Origin: Dipteris shenzhenensis
Lineage: Eukaryota > Polypodiophyta > Polypodiopsida > Gleicheniales
Assembly (NCBI GenBank): GCA_047967505.1
Contig: CM106539.1
Direction: 5' to 3' (one strand)
Length of the DNA: 64,000 nucleotides
Shown: positions 9,481-20,160 of the stretch, in pieces
Layout of the letters: each line of letters opens with the position of its first letter
Position numbering within the stretch: position 1 is the first letter of the stretch
Program-made: the position numbers and the translations under genes
The notes under the pieces: generated by a model
The model's database searches: none
What the model saw: the letters and a program-made list of their open reading frames with translations, nothing else
Told to the model about the DNA's origin: nothing

Positions 9481-12287
9481 GAAAGACACAAATGTGAAGA
9501 AGGTTGAGAAAGTTGTAAGTGGATTTGCAGAAAAAAGCATACCCTGGTACTTTGACATATATAGTATTGAGGGAGCACAGTTGACACGAGTTCACTTATT
9601 TGTTTTGTTACCTAATAAAAGTGCATACACTTGTGTTGGATCGGTACATCAAATCACTGAAGATGTGGTTGGAAAAGAGGGAGATATTGGATTGTCGATC
9701 ATTATAAATCAAAATAAGAAGTTTCTCTTAGATCCCAGCGATTATGAAGCATCTCGTATGAAGTCTGATGTAGATGACAACATGCACTCAAGAGGCTGGA
9801 TAAGTGTTGAATCAATTGATGGAAATGAAATTGACACTGTGACAACAATCATTGAATCATATCGCAAAGTTTCAGCAACATTAAAGAAGCGTAAGAGTGG
9901 GGAAGATAGTGGGGAAGGAACAAAGAAAGGAAAATCAACTGTGGTTCAAGCACCAGGTGGTAGCGGAGAAGGGGCAAAGAAAGGAAAGCTAACTATAGTT
10001 GATGTACCACAAGAAGGAACACCTCCAGAGGGTATGCTAGCAGTTGTGGAAAGAAGCAGTGGTAGTGAATTGGAGCGAAGTGGAAAGGTCATAGGAAAAA
10101 AAGGGCAAAAGAAACCATCAGGCTTGGTGGAATATGAAAAATACTACCCATTCGGGTTGCATGCAACATTTTCAATTCCAGTTACAAGATGTCAAAAAGC
10201 TCCTCCAAGCTATGTATATAGAGGGTTGAACAAAGAGCATGTGGAGAAGCTTGCTGCAGACTTCGGTTATAACTCTAGGCCTCCTGCTGCTGTAGCGGAT
10301 TTAATGCCTTTCAATCCTGAAACAAAGCAGCCCCTGGAAAGGGTAGATAAAAAGGATTTAACCAAGTGCCACTACTGGATACTATCTGGACAACATTCAA
10401 TATATGCTGCTAAAATATTCACATCTAATGATGATAACAGCACGGCCCAAAGAAAGAACTACTACCGCACCCGCCAGGCGAGGATTGTAGTGAATTGTCC
10501 CGCACGCTTTTGTGTGGAGATATCAAAGATGGCAAACCTGGAGTCTCAAAATATCTTGAGACAATCTCCATACATTGATATACTTAAGCAGGTGAGGGGA
10601 CAATGGATTCTCTTTAACAGACCCAAGAAAGCACAACAAGGGCTTGCAAAAGGACATCCAGATCGTGAGAATTGGGATGTAAGTACACATTTTAATTATG
10701 AATCATTTTTTACAAGTCGGTTTTCGTAATTATTGCATTCTAATGGATTCATATATTTTGCAGGCTTTCATTGACACTGGCAAGGTAACATTGGGCAATA
10801 GCTTTGCCACGAAGGATGTACATATGATAATCACAAGCGATGCCATTTATGATGGTTGGATCTCCATCCTTGAGGATTACATTGCAGGCAAATATTCACA
10901 AGATGGAAAATGCCGTAGGCAACCCACTGTCTCAATGTTTAGATGCCTGCGTGGATTAAGTGATGATCAAATTGGTCAAATTCAAAATGACATTAAAGAA
11001 GGTAGAGTAGTCATAGCTAAAACAAAGACTGATGCCATGATTCTTGATATTGAAGGACGAGCTATGCAGATCAAGAGAGATGCTGCACTACAAGAAGAAC
11101 TTTATATGTTTATATCCGCAGAACGGCCTTCTTTAATGTTGAAAAATTGGGATGAGTGCAGATTACATTTTAAAATTACTCCAGAATTGTATCATCGGAT
11201 TCGTGGTTGCTCTGACTCATGGTTAAAAGTGAAGCTTCAACAGGGCAAGGAAACTCCACCATTGCCTGATGCTGCAAAGGGGTATCTGAGGTGGATTATG
11301 GGACAAAGTGAAGGTGCAAGTCATGGACCGAATTCCACCCGGCCTTGGAGGTTCTACACAGTTGGTTCAAACATGGAGGGAATGGAATTTATACATAATG
11401 TGTACCAAGAGCCAATGGCAATAGGGGTTGCCTTTTTGGATGTAATGTATGGACCAAGCAGAAGTAGAAATTGGAATGAGAATCGCTTTGAGTGTTTGTT
11501 GAAAAGCTTGATGACAATCGCTTCTCCCCCAGTGCAATTCCTTCTTGTGGTTTTCTTGACCATGGATCATGTATCATGTTTGAAGAATGCCTTAAATAAG
11601 ACATGCGGACAATATAAAATACACTTCGGTTGCCTTAATTTTGAAACTACAGATATATTTGTCACTGGATCTATGGATGGCTTAATTGCCTATGTATTGT
11701 TAAGCAAGGAAAAGCATTTCAACGATATTGAGTGCTATACCAATGCACAATGTAAGCCATCAATATATGTTGCAGATGAAAAATATGAAAAATCAAGTGG
11801 TGCAGAAGAATCAAGTGATGAGGATGATGATGACGAGGATGATGATGATGAATTTGACATTGAATTGTCCTTGAAAAGAAAACGTTCAAGTATCATGAAA
11901 GACATGATCATGGGTTTCTGTCGAGAAGATGAGTATGTATTGGACTTGTTCTCTGAGGGGCTTGCTGCAATAGAGTCTCTTTCTTGTAAGAGGCGTGTTG
12001 TTTCAGTTGTTGAGACTTATGAGGAGTTGGCAAAGGTTGAAAGTATATGTTGCACGTATGCTTACAGTAATCATGAAATTCGACAATGGGCTGGCTTGCA
12101 AGAACCAATATTGGCAATAGAGGGGGTGCCAAAAGAAGATGATACAATTGAAGGTGGAGGGGATAAAGACATTGATACCATACCAGGACAAAAAGAGCTT
12201 CAACCCTTCAATGAAGAGCAGCGTAAGCATTTACAAAAACACGCTTCAAAGTTTTGGGAAACAGAAGAGGAAGCAACAGGTCCTTGA
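9481..12287 (+). CDS. ParB-like / degenerate N4-N6 DNA methyltransferase fusion protein
   Basis: The frame is open from 9374, but GGTTTTTTTACAG|GAAAG at 9480 looks like a splice acceptor, so a 5' exon is probably missing from this call. One clean intron (10679-10763, GTAAGT...TTTTGCAG, phase 0) joins two frames into about 940 codons. Numbering from 9374, a Lys/Gly-rich linker (170-250) precedes a ParB-like domain (about 262-435) with the signature YWILSGQHSIYAAK (334-347). After the intron, numbering from 10698, residues 246-252 (FLDVMYG) align with motif IV (DPPYG) and 414-424 (VLDLFSEGLAA) with the SAM-binding motif I, in the IV-then-I order of beta-class methyltransferases. An acidic run of about 18 residues (from 372) separates them. 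DPPY is changed to DVMY and one motif I glycine is lost, so it may bind rather than modify DNA. ParB-methylase fusions are known from bacteria and phages. Confidence 0.75.
10679..10763 (+). other. Intron in the ParB-methyltransferase gene
   Basis: GAT|GTAAGT donor and TTTTGCAG|GCT acceptor, 85 nt, AT-rich, phase 0. It joins DRENWD to AFIDTG and removes a frame break. Consensus sites and exact phase make this the best-supported intron in the window. Confidence 0.9.
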
Positions 12288-12995
12288 AATTGTCCTTTTA
12301 TATGGTGTTCGTGTTTTCCATATGTTATCTTGCTATATTCTCCATATGATGTATTAATTTTGTTCCAAAGATCTTTTAATATTTCTTGGAAATTTCTTCT
12401 ATCTCATTGCCATAGTTCAAACATTCATATGTATTCTTTAATATGTTTAATTTTCTATATTTCATGAAAAGATGTGTTTGCATGTTGTAATACCTTCGGA
12501 GTGTGATACACATCCAAATTTATTTATGAGTTCATAAATGTTAAAAAGTGTGTTGAGTCTTGATCGTGATGAATGAATTAGTGTAAATTGTTGTTTCTAT
12601 CCTTATTCACTTCATATGAATGCTTAAATATGTTTTGGCCGCTTGGCCAAATATTTTCTTAGTGGGAACACTAGTTGGGCAATGCTAGATAATGTTGGAC
12701 TCCACTCTATCTATTACGCAAAGGTTTTTGGCATTGTAAGGATATGTAGTTTTGGGGATTAAAATAACTTGAAAGGGTATAGATTCAACAACTTTAGGGG
12801 GTATACTAAGCATATGAACATGAATGCTTTCTTTTTTTTAGTATTCCAATTTTGTTTTGAAAAAGAAAAACATGAATGCTTTCACACGAACAAATTGCAT
12901 TGAGAGCACACAACCTAAAGTTTGACAATTTGGTTTTCCATCTCAATCTTCAGTTTGTTTCTACTTATGAATTTCATTTCCTTGTTTATCAACAG
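12280..12995 (+). other. Probable intron linking the methyltransferase and FCP1-like parts
   Basis: Donor ACAG|GTCCTT (weak beyond GT) and acceptor TTTATCAACAG|AT, phase 1 on both sides. The upstream frame stops two codons after the donor. The downstream frame has no Met near its start and is open back to the acceptor. Splicing would give one protein. A degenerate copy of the central palindrome (TTTTGGCCGCTTGGCCAAAT) lies inside at about 12633. The alternative is two separate genes. Confidence 0.5.
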
Positions 12996-14284
12996 ATATT
13001 GGCCATCTCAATTTCACATCGCTAGAAGCATTGCCTGTACATGTGACACCTGATCCAATGATTCATTATGTGCCTAATTTGAACATTAGCATGCAAGTTC
13101 CAAGCTCAACATGGTTGCTTGAAAATGTTGAGGATGCAATGTCTGCAGTCAATGTTCCATTGACAAATGTGAATGCAAGCTTAGAAGGTAAAGGAGAAGA
13201 TGCAATGTCATTGTATGAAGCCAAGGTGCAGGAAGAAATCTTAGAAGGTAAAGGAGAAGACATAATGTCACCCTCAGAAATAATGTCAAAAGAGGTGATA
13301 ACAAAAATAAGACTAGCAGTGATAATAGATTTGAAAGGGTTATTGCTCGAGCATTGTTTTTCAAAGTCAAATAAACATATGAGCTTGCACAATGGGAAGC
13401 ATTGGCTTGTTCTCCGTCCTGGGTGTTTAGAGTTTCTACAATGGTTGCTCGATCACTACCATGTTGGCATTTGGTCCACTGGAGGAGAAAAGGGCATGGT
13501 GCAACACATGCTGGACACTTTGGAGCATCATGTTAACAGAAAGTTACATTTCTTCATGGTTTGGGGTGCGATGGCATGCCACAAGCATACAAAGAGTAGA
13601 ATCATTCGACCAGATAGGATGAATGTGGAAGCGGAGTTCAAACCATTAATGAGAGTGTGGTGTTGTTTTAAAGAGGAATGCAAACCAGCAAGAACAATGT
13701 TCATTGATGTTTCGCCTTACACGGGTTGTGTTAATCCGGCAGAAAATTGCATTTTTCCTACAAAATTTGATATAGATTGTGGTGATTCTATTTTGCTTCA
13801 TGAGTTATTACCGTACCTACAGATGCTAGATGATGCAGTAGATGTGCGCAGTGCCATCTCTTCTAACAGATTTGGTCAAGATCCGATTGTCGAAGGGCAT
13901 GATATGTTCTATTATTTTCAACCAGTGATCCTTGAATTCAAAGAAAAAAACAAAGAAGTTCTCGAAAGGATGAATGTCGAATCTCATATGTCTACTCATA
14001 GTTCAAAAAAAGACACAGAGAAAGGTATTACTTCACGTATAACCAAAACTAGAGTGAGAGGGACTTGTCCTACTACAAGAAGTATGGTGCATGCTCAACA
14101 TGTTATATTGAATGAAGAGGAAGAATGCATGCTAGGAAAAATTTCCAAAATGGGGCCATTGAAAGATAGTGAGGCAAAACGCTTTGCTATGGTTCTTGGA
14201 TGCAAGGAAAGGGGAATCACTACCGATGCTGCAAGGGCATTCTTAGCCAACTTGATTCGATTTTATTGTATAGACAACCCTTAG
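12996..14284 (+). CDS. FCP1/NIF-like HAD phosphatase domain, catalytically altered
   Basis: The FCP1 homology fold is clear. Counting from codon 13031, a hydrophobic strand ending in D100 (VIIDLKG) is in the place of DLDxT. It is followed by VLRPGCLEFLQ (127-137), VGIWSTGGEKG (145-155), FKPL (203-206), MFIDVSPY (223-230) with NPAEN, and a closing LLPYLQMLDDAVDVRSAI. Active FCP1-type phosphatases need DxDxT; here the second Asp is Lys and the Thr is absent, so it is probably a pseudophosphatase that binds phospho-peptides or CTD tails. The N-terminal part holds two copies of LEGKGEDxMS. The C-terminal 90 residues are basic then helical, with no recognised domain. The upstream end is taken from the splice acceptor at 12995; the frame ends at TAG 14282-14284 unless a phase-1 donor at 14268 (TATT|GTATAG) joins it to the SET domain. 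Confidence 0.72.
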
Positions 14285-14547
14285 GGAATGTGAGTGATCT
14301 TGTTAATTAGAGTTGCAAACACAAATGCTCAACTAAAACATTTGTACCTACATTCTGATTTATATTTGGACACTATTTGGTTAGATTCGATTTGCAAAAC
14401 ATTATGTTTCAATTTGTTTTGTGAAAGAATTAATAGACATTGAGTTAGTACCTTGTTCAAAAAATGCTATGTGCTTTATGATGTGAGTTTGTATTCCTCC
14501 ACTAAAAGAATGATTCTTTGATTTTAAACATATGATAGGTGTTGCAG
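14268..14547 (+). other. Candidate intron linking the FCP1-like and SET parts
   Basis: TATT|GTATAG and GTGTTGCAG|ATTG are both phase 1, giving a 280-nt intron that skips the TAG at 14282. The donor is only fair. A separate SET gene starting at ATG 14532 is equally possible. Confidence 0.35.
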
Positions 14548-15089
14548 ATTGTCCTGAAAAGTTGAAGAGCTATCTTATTACAAATTTTGATCCTGCATCC
14601 AATGGCTTATGGAAACATAAATTGCCCATACCCATTGAGCACGTGTTCGAAATGAATGGCATCCATTATGAAGTAAAGAAATCAACAATACCTGGGGCAG
14701 GATATGGTCTTTTTGTACATACGAGCATCAAGAAAAAACAAGATTTGATGGTATATAACGGTCCAAAGTATGATTATGATACTTGGAGATCTCTCCTCAA
14801 GTTTTTCCCAAGGATGAAGACTTATGGAATGTTTGAAGATCCATTCATTGAGCCATTGACAGATGTGAAATGTATTGTGGGAGATGTATTGTATGGAAAC
14901 ATTGCTGGATATATAAATAGCTCAATGTATTATAAAGAAAGAACAAATGTTATATTTGTATACATCCCTAAACTACCACCTTGGGCTCAAAAGTCACAAG
15001 GAAATTTGAGTGCCCATGGCTACATTACTGTGCAAACCATAAAGGATATCTCCTTCGGAGATGAGCTACTTTGTGAGTATGAATACTAG
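14532..15089 (+). CDS. SET-domain protein (possible lysine methyltransferase)
   Basis: SET domains transfer a methyl group from SAM to lysine, usually on histones. All the hallmarks are here in order: IPGAGYGLFV (53-62), the GxG start motif; MVYNGP (73-78), in place of YxGE; GNIAGYINSS (122-131), matching RFINHSC; and YITVQTIKDISFGDELLCEYEY (164-185), matching the RDIxxGEELxxxY end. The His and Cys of NHSC are replaced (INSS), so activity is uncertain. No pre-SET or post-SET cysteine cluster is seen. At 185 residues it is short, close to a bare SET fold, and sits last in the rightward gene block of the element. Start: ATG 14532 is used, but a splice acceptor at 14547 would make it the C-terminal domain of a larger protein. 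Confidence 0.8.
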   Translation: MIGVADCPEKLKSYLITNFDPASNGLWKHKLPIPIEHVFEMNGIHYEVKKSTIPGAGYGLFVHTSIKKKQDLMVYNGPKYDYDTWRSLLKFFPRMKTYGMFEDPFIEPLTDVKCIVGDVLYGNIAGYINSSMYYKERTNVIFVYIPKLPPWAQKSQGNLSAHGYITVQTIKDISFGDELLCEYEY

Positions 15090-15840
15090 TATGGAATTGT
15101 TAATGATTATGTTAAATGATGTGGTGCAAAATTGGCTATGTGTCAATGGTTTTGATTATATTTAGTACAAGAAAGCAATTTAAAAAAAGGTTTTTATCAA
15201 GACCATGTCTCTGAGTTTCATGAGCTCTATTGTGATGCAGAGTTTCATGAGCTCTATTGTGATGGAACGGTGTTTTTGAACACCACATTTATATGATGGA
15301 TGTCAAAGCTCTACCATAATCCTATTGCATATGTCAATACTGCAATTTATCAACATAGAAACATATGAATTTGACATTAATTTGATACATCTAATATACC
15401 AAATAAAAATTGACAGTTGTTGCAAGTTTAATTTTGTTTTTGAAAACCACATTTATATGATGGATGTCAAAGATCTATAACAATCCTATTGCATATATCA
15501 ATACTCCAATTTAATTTACTCCAATGAATCTTCCTAATGCAACATCTATAAATAGGCTTTTGTTTGTGGTTTCGATGCATACGAAACAACAAACATCTTT
15601 CTTTCACTAGCAAATCAACAAATGTTTTGGCCATGGAGCCATGTTCACATCTATTAAGGCCTTTTTCCATAGCAACAATGTGAAGATTTTTGCTTGGGTT
15701 TCTAGGAATTGGGAAAGTATTGTGCATGGTCTAGTCTCCCCCAACATAATTGAAACTTGGGTCCTCAATGGAGCTAATGTTTCAATAAAAAACACCAAAT
15801 TTTACTTTTGAAGTGACTATATTTTATTTCGTGGGAATTG
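15090..15840. repeat. Right subterminal region with direct repeats
   Basis: No gene. A 25-bp word (GAGTTTCATGAGCTC...GATG) is repeated at 15213-15237 and 15240-15264. A longer unit of about 79 bp is repeated at 15271-15349 and 15435-15513. GGTGTTTTTGAACACCAC at 15269-15286 is the inverse of the motif at 1998-2016. Open frames on the minus strand here carry no recognisable domain. Confidence 0.7.
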
Positions 15841-15870
15841 GGATTTTCCCAAATTCTCTAATATAGTGTT
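15841..15870 (-). repeat. Right terminal inverted repeat
   Basis: Reverse complement matches 1632-1661 at 29 of 30 positions. It supplies the TAG (15858-15860) that now ends the interrupted gene prematurely. Confidence 0.88.
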
Positions 15871-15874
15871 TTTG
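15871..15874. repeat. Right target-site duplication TTTG
   Basis: TTTG directly outside the right terminal repeat, matching 1628-1631. Confidence 0.8.
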
Positions 15875-17939
15875 CCTTCTCTTTAATCAATGATGGAGCC
15901 TCATATGTAACATCTCCTTTCTCACATGCAAGACACACGTCTTTGATCTGATGAAAAACTTCATCACTACGGAAAAGTATGCTTGTGTAATCTTGATACC
16001 TATCCCTTACTGTCTTGAAGCTTGTAATCACCTCAGCTCTTTCCTGCTTTCCCCTTGGTACAATAACACTCAAGCATGTGTAGAAGTCAACAAGATTATC
16101 CGCTTCCACTTTAGTTGCAGTTCTTTTGAGAGTGGTCAAAGGAGAATTAAAAGTTTTCCATATGGTCCTAGCTTTGAGCAACATCTCTGAAGTGGAGGTG
16201 ATTTTTCGTAGTGCATAAATGTCATGATTAAGTCTTTCCGACTCAATCAAATATTTCTTCTCATTCTTGAAGATACAGATGCATGCAGAATAGTAGTGAA
16301 ATTGAGGCACACTCGCGAAAGTTTGATAAGTAATTTCTCCTTTCTTGTATGCATCTCTAGAGTGCTCATTACAAGCATAGGCATAGTGCTGACCATCTAT
16401 TGCCTCAAATGTACAATGAGCTAAGAAATTTCTCTTGGCATCCCTTATATGTCGTTCTGGATCATTCACTGAACTCTGTCCTTCTTGAAGTGAGGGAACT
16501 TGTTTTCCGAGGAACTTAGTGAATTGCATCTCAAAATCTATAGGCTGAGAGAAATTGATGGATTGACTATAATCTCCCATGACTGGACAAAATGTTCTTG
16601 GACGGAGTACCAAATTAGAAACAACTGGTTTTTTTCCATCAATCAAAGCCTGAAAAATCTTTTCAGCATAGGCTGTATCTAAGGTCCTGCTGTTGGTGAA
16701 CACACTTGCTTTGACCACTGTTGAAGCATGTATAACTTGAGTCTTCTGGCCCCATATATATCCTGGATCCTCATCTGTCACAGCCTCATTCAAGCGAAGA
16801 TTTAGGTTCTTCATTGATAACATTTCTGCTTCTAGATCTGTGACTCCATTTCAAGACCCTCCGCATCCTCTTCATGTTCTTCCTCTTCTCTTCTTTGCCC
16901 TTTCTTTGTATATGAACGACCTCTTTTTCCACTTATAGGACTTGGAACTGTAGCTCGTGAAGTACTTGCCTTTTGCATTTGACGTCGAGGTTTATTTTTT
17001 AGAGGCTCAATGTGAACTGCTTTAGATCGCCCTACTTCTTCTTCTATTGCCTCAACTTCAGGTATACTTAAGGGCTTCACTTGTTCTGTTATTCCATCAA
17101 CTTCATGAGTTACACCATCTAAGTGAGTAATACCATGAACAAGAGATGTGTGTGCATGTCCTGTCTTATCTGATGCATGTCGTGTCTCACTCAATTCAAT
17201 TTCTGTCTGAGATGCATGTGCATGTCCGGTCTCCACCAATTCAATTCCTGTCTCAGATGTAGATCCCTTGTAAGCATCCACGTGTACAAGACCCTCATCC
17301 ATTGCTACAATGTGTTCTGTCTCCTCCACTCCACTTCCTCTCTCATTTATATTACCATGAACCAAATCTACATGGCGTGTCTCATCACTTCCTTTCTCAT
17401 GTGTGGATTCTTGCACCTTAGGTCCCTCCAATGAAGTTGAACCTTGTTGGATGACACCCTGAAAGTGTTCAAGGATAATCTTTGACTGCATTTTTCTTGC
17501 TTCCTCAATGGGAAATTCCTCCCACACATGTTGAAGGATCTCCAATGCAGGAACCAATTCAGGAAATCTAGGTGCTTTTGGCGGCGGCATCACAAAGTGC
17601 ATTGCATCTTTCTTAGAAAGAAGAAACGATCTGTTGCTCATTCTTAACTTTGTGTAAATCATCATTGTAGTGCTGTCTTTTTCAATTTTTATTCCTACTA
17701 AGGTACCCCCTTGAATCAAATTGCTCTTGGAGAAAGATACATTTGATGCGCACTCATCTTTCTCCAACTCTCTCTTTGTCATCACTAGAATGAGATTTCC
17801 TTTACTTAAGACCAAGAACCATGCTTTCTTTGTTGTGTCAACAACTGTCCAGTTTGTGAAGTCCTTTGGGGCATAAATTCTTCCATTGTATTTCAGTGTC
17901 ATACCATTGACAAATGCTGTAGCCTCAAGATCCACCATC
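15871..17939 (-). pseudogene. 5' half of a second ParB-methyltransferase-like gene, split by the 14-kb element
   Basis: On the minus strand an acceptor (TTGAATACAG|G) at 17940-17941 precedes ATG 17938, so earlier exons may exist. The first frame (to 16832) has a hydrophobic N-terminal domain, then a linker of repeated ETGHAHxS/ETRH words (about 17100-17400), and a basic and acidic tail. Between 16832 and 16850 the frame shifts by one base. The second frame carries the ParB/DGQHR-like signature FEAIDGQHYAYACNEH, then a strand and helix pattern (IWKTFN) also found in the inner element's ParB protein (QWILFN). It ends SLIKEKAK at the insertion; past the element the same frame resumes at 1627 with IEKKEMTARMW. 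Dead in this copy through both insertion and frameshift. Function by family: DNA binding or nicking domain fused to a methyltransferase-like fold. Confidence 0.75.
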
Positions 17940-18067
17940 CTGTATTCAAGCACAACACAAATTTTAAGTACTTTGACAAACTACAATTACTTTGAAAAAT
18001 CAAAAGTACAATGAGTCCCATTAATACACCTCAAGTTTGTATTCTTCCCAATCATATAAGTATCAAT

Positions 18068-18213
18068 TTCATGCTTTGGGAATAGCCTAAAAGGCTTTAC
18101 AAGGCTTACAGCATAAATGCTTTGGGAATAGCCTAAAAGGCTTTACAAGGCTTAGAGCATAAATGCTTTGGGAATAGCCTAAAAGGCTTTACAAGGCTTA
18201 GAGCATAAATGTG
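18068..18213. repeat. Three tandem copies of a 47-bp unit
   Basis: Three near-identical units with GCTTTGGGAATAGCC, TAAAAGGC, TTTACAAGGC and TTA(G/C)AGCATAAAT, just upstream of the interrupted gene's 5' part. The unit contains a small hairpin (AGCCT..AAAAGGCT). Confidence 0.85.
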
Positions 18214-18721
18214 AAAAAAAATAAGGATTTACAATGATCTCTGAATACAAATTTGAAGTTTGTCATATATAAGTACAAAATGCTCTGTCAACTCCCGCAA
18301 CTGATATAAGTGTAAAATGCTCTGTCAACTTCCACAACTGTAATCTGTCATGTCCACTGATACAACTTTCAATCATCTTGAAAGTTTAAAAACCTTAATC
18401 GTTGCTTAAATGGTAGGGTTGTTGTGACTGTGAAACCGAATGTGAACGAATGGACTGACTCCGATTAGGAACTAGTCGGGAAATTTTGAGCATGGCTTTG
18501 ATTGGTTTTTTTGGAGTTCTCTCCTCTAAGGACAAACTAATCTATGCTAATCTAGACTACAACAACCGTCGAAGCGAAGAAAAGCAAGAAATAATTTCTT
18601 TTCCATTGTTCTTTTTAATATCCTTAGGTTGCGAATTAAAAGCAAAAAATAATCTTTCCATTATTCTTTTTAATACACTAAGGTTGTGAGTTTAAAAAAG
18701 ATAAAATTTATATTTTATCTT

Positions 18722-18975
18722 TTTTAAACTCACACCCCTTTCTCTCTCTCTCTCCCTCCCTTCTCTCCCCCCCTTCTCTCTCGCTGCCGCCCCCATCCTC
18801 CCACCCCACCTTCCCCATTCTCACTCCCACGCCCACGTCCATTCTTTCACCTTTCCCATTCCCACTCCCTCTCCCACTCCCATCCTCCCACCCCTTTCTC
18901 TCTCTCTCCCCCCCCCATTCTCTCTCGCTGCCGCGGCAGCGGCCCCCCCCTTCTCTCTCTCTCTCTTCTCCTTCT
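18722..18975. repeat. Outlying block of CT-rich satellite with GC palindrome
   Basis: Polypyrimidine (CTCTCTC, CCCACTCCC) with one GCTGCCGCGGCAGC palindrome at about 18931, the same motif as the large array at 20160-22660. Confidence 0.8.
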
Positions 18976-18999
18976 CATTTTAAAAAAGATAAAATTTAT

Positions 19000-20160
19000 A
19001 TTTTCAAAAACTAATTTACTTACAACTCATAAGAATTGAACATTCACATTAATAAGAAGTTAAAATCTTAATAAATTTGAATTTATATAATAAAAACTAT
19101 AAAGTAGTTTAACTTAAAGTTTATGAAAAAATAACGTAAAATAAAGAAAACAAGACTTTAAATTAAAAATTTAATATTTACCTAGAAGAATATATTAATT
19201 CTCCCTAAAAAGAAATAAATTAAAGTAATAATAACGAATATTCTCCCTAAAAAGAAATAAATTAAAGTAATAATAACGAATGTAAGTTAAACTACTTTTA
19301 AAATTTTAATTTAAAATGTAATAAAATCAAAATTATACTCTTTATATTCCAAAACAAAATGCATTATAGTGTAAATTAAACTAGTAAATTAAAAATGAAA
19401 GTGAAACTCATTTTAAATTCAAAAACAAAGAAAAATTTAAAATTCAAGTTTCTACAAGTTTTGCTTTTAGCATACATTTGTCTTTTCACATCCACGGGTT
19501 TGTCTTTTGAAACACAAGGTTGTCTTTTATCACAATTTTCACATCCACGCGTTTGTCTTTTGAAACACAAGGTTGTCTTTTATCACAATTTTCAAGTTTT
19601 CACACGTTTGTCTTTTCAAACACAAGGATTCATAGTTTAAAAAAAGGCGAGAAATTTTGAAATTCTAGTTTCCACACGTTTCTCTTTTCAAACACCAAGG
19701 TTTGTCTTTTCAAACACAAGGATTCATAGTTTAAAAAAAGGCGGAAAATTTTGAAATTCTAGTTTCCACACGTTTCTCTTTTCAAACACCAAGGTTTATA
19801 GTTTTGTTTGTTTAAGTTTCGACTAAATCACACACCAATCTCCTCTAATATGCCTCATTAATCGTAGCTCCCAAATTCTTCCATCAAAACATCTCTCCTT
19901 TATCTCTTCTTGATCGTCGCCCACTCATTTTTTCTCCTCATTGGTAAGATTTTTTATCTCGATCGTACTTTCTCTTGTGCCCTTCCTCTCTAAATTTTCA
20001 TCAAACACCAAGGTTTATAGTTTTGTTTGTTTAAGTTTAGACTAAATCACATACCAATCTCGTAGCTTCTTCATCGTCGCCCACTCATTTCTCCTCTTCA
20101 TTGGTAAGATTTTCTATCTCGATCCTACTTTCTCGTGTCCTCCCTCTCTAAAATCGTGTC
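19000..20160. repeat. AT-rich stretch with local duplications
   Basis: No gene seen. A unit of about 44 bp containing TCCCTAAAAAGAAATAAATT is repeated at 19200-19280. Words built on TTTGTCTTTTGAAACACAAGG recur from 19490 to 19790. A block containing CACCAAGGTTTATAG and TTTGTTTGTTTAAG occurs at about 19787-19850 and again near 20006-20060. The remaining open frames are short and low complexity. Confidence 0.65.

Larger units (their letters stand above)
1632..15870. mobile_element. 14.2-kb DNA transposon carrying DDE transposase, ParB-methyltransferase, FCP1-like and SET genes
   Basis: The element is bounded by 30-bp terminal inverted repeats with one mismatch (1632-1661 and 15841-15870, outer end AACAC[C/T]ATATTAGAG) and flanked by TTTG on both sides. 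The right end reads AACACTA, which recalls CACTA transposons, but those usually make 3-bp target duplications. Inside, a DUF7869-type DDE transposase runs leftward (2222-5444) and a ParB-methyltransferase, FCP1-like and SET block runs rightward (9481-15089). They are separated by a centre of palindrome arrays (5490-9330). Extra subterminal repeats lie inside both ends. The transposase carries one frameshift, so this copy may not be autonomous. The boundaries are strongly supported because excision restores the host reading frame. Confidence 0.9.

Noticed and set aside
15467-15798. Minus-strand frames of 63-86 codons inside the right subterminal region
   Set aside because: Short, overlap subterminal repeats, no domain; non-coding DNA is more likely.
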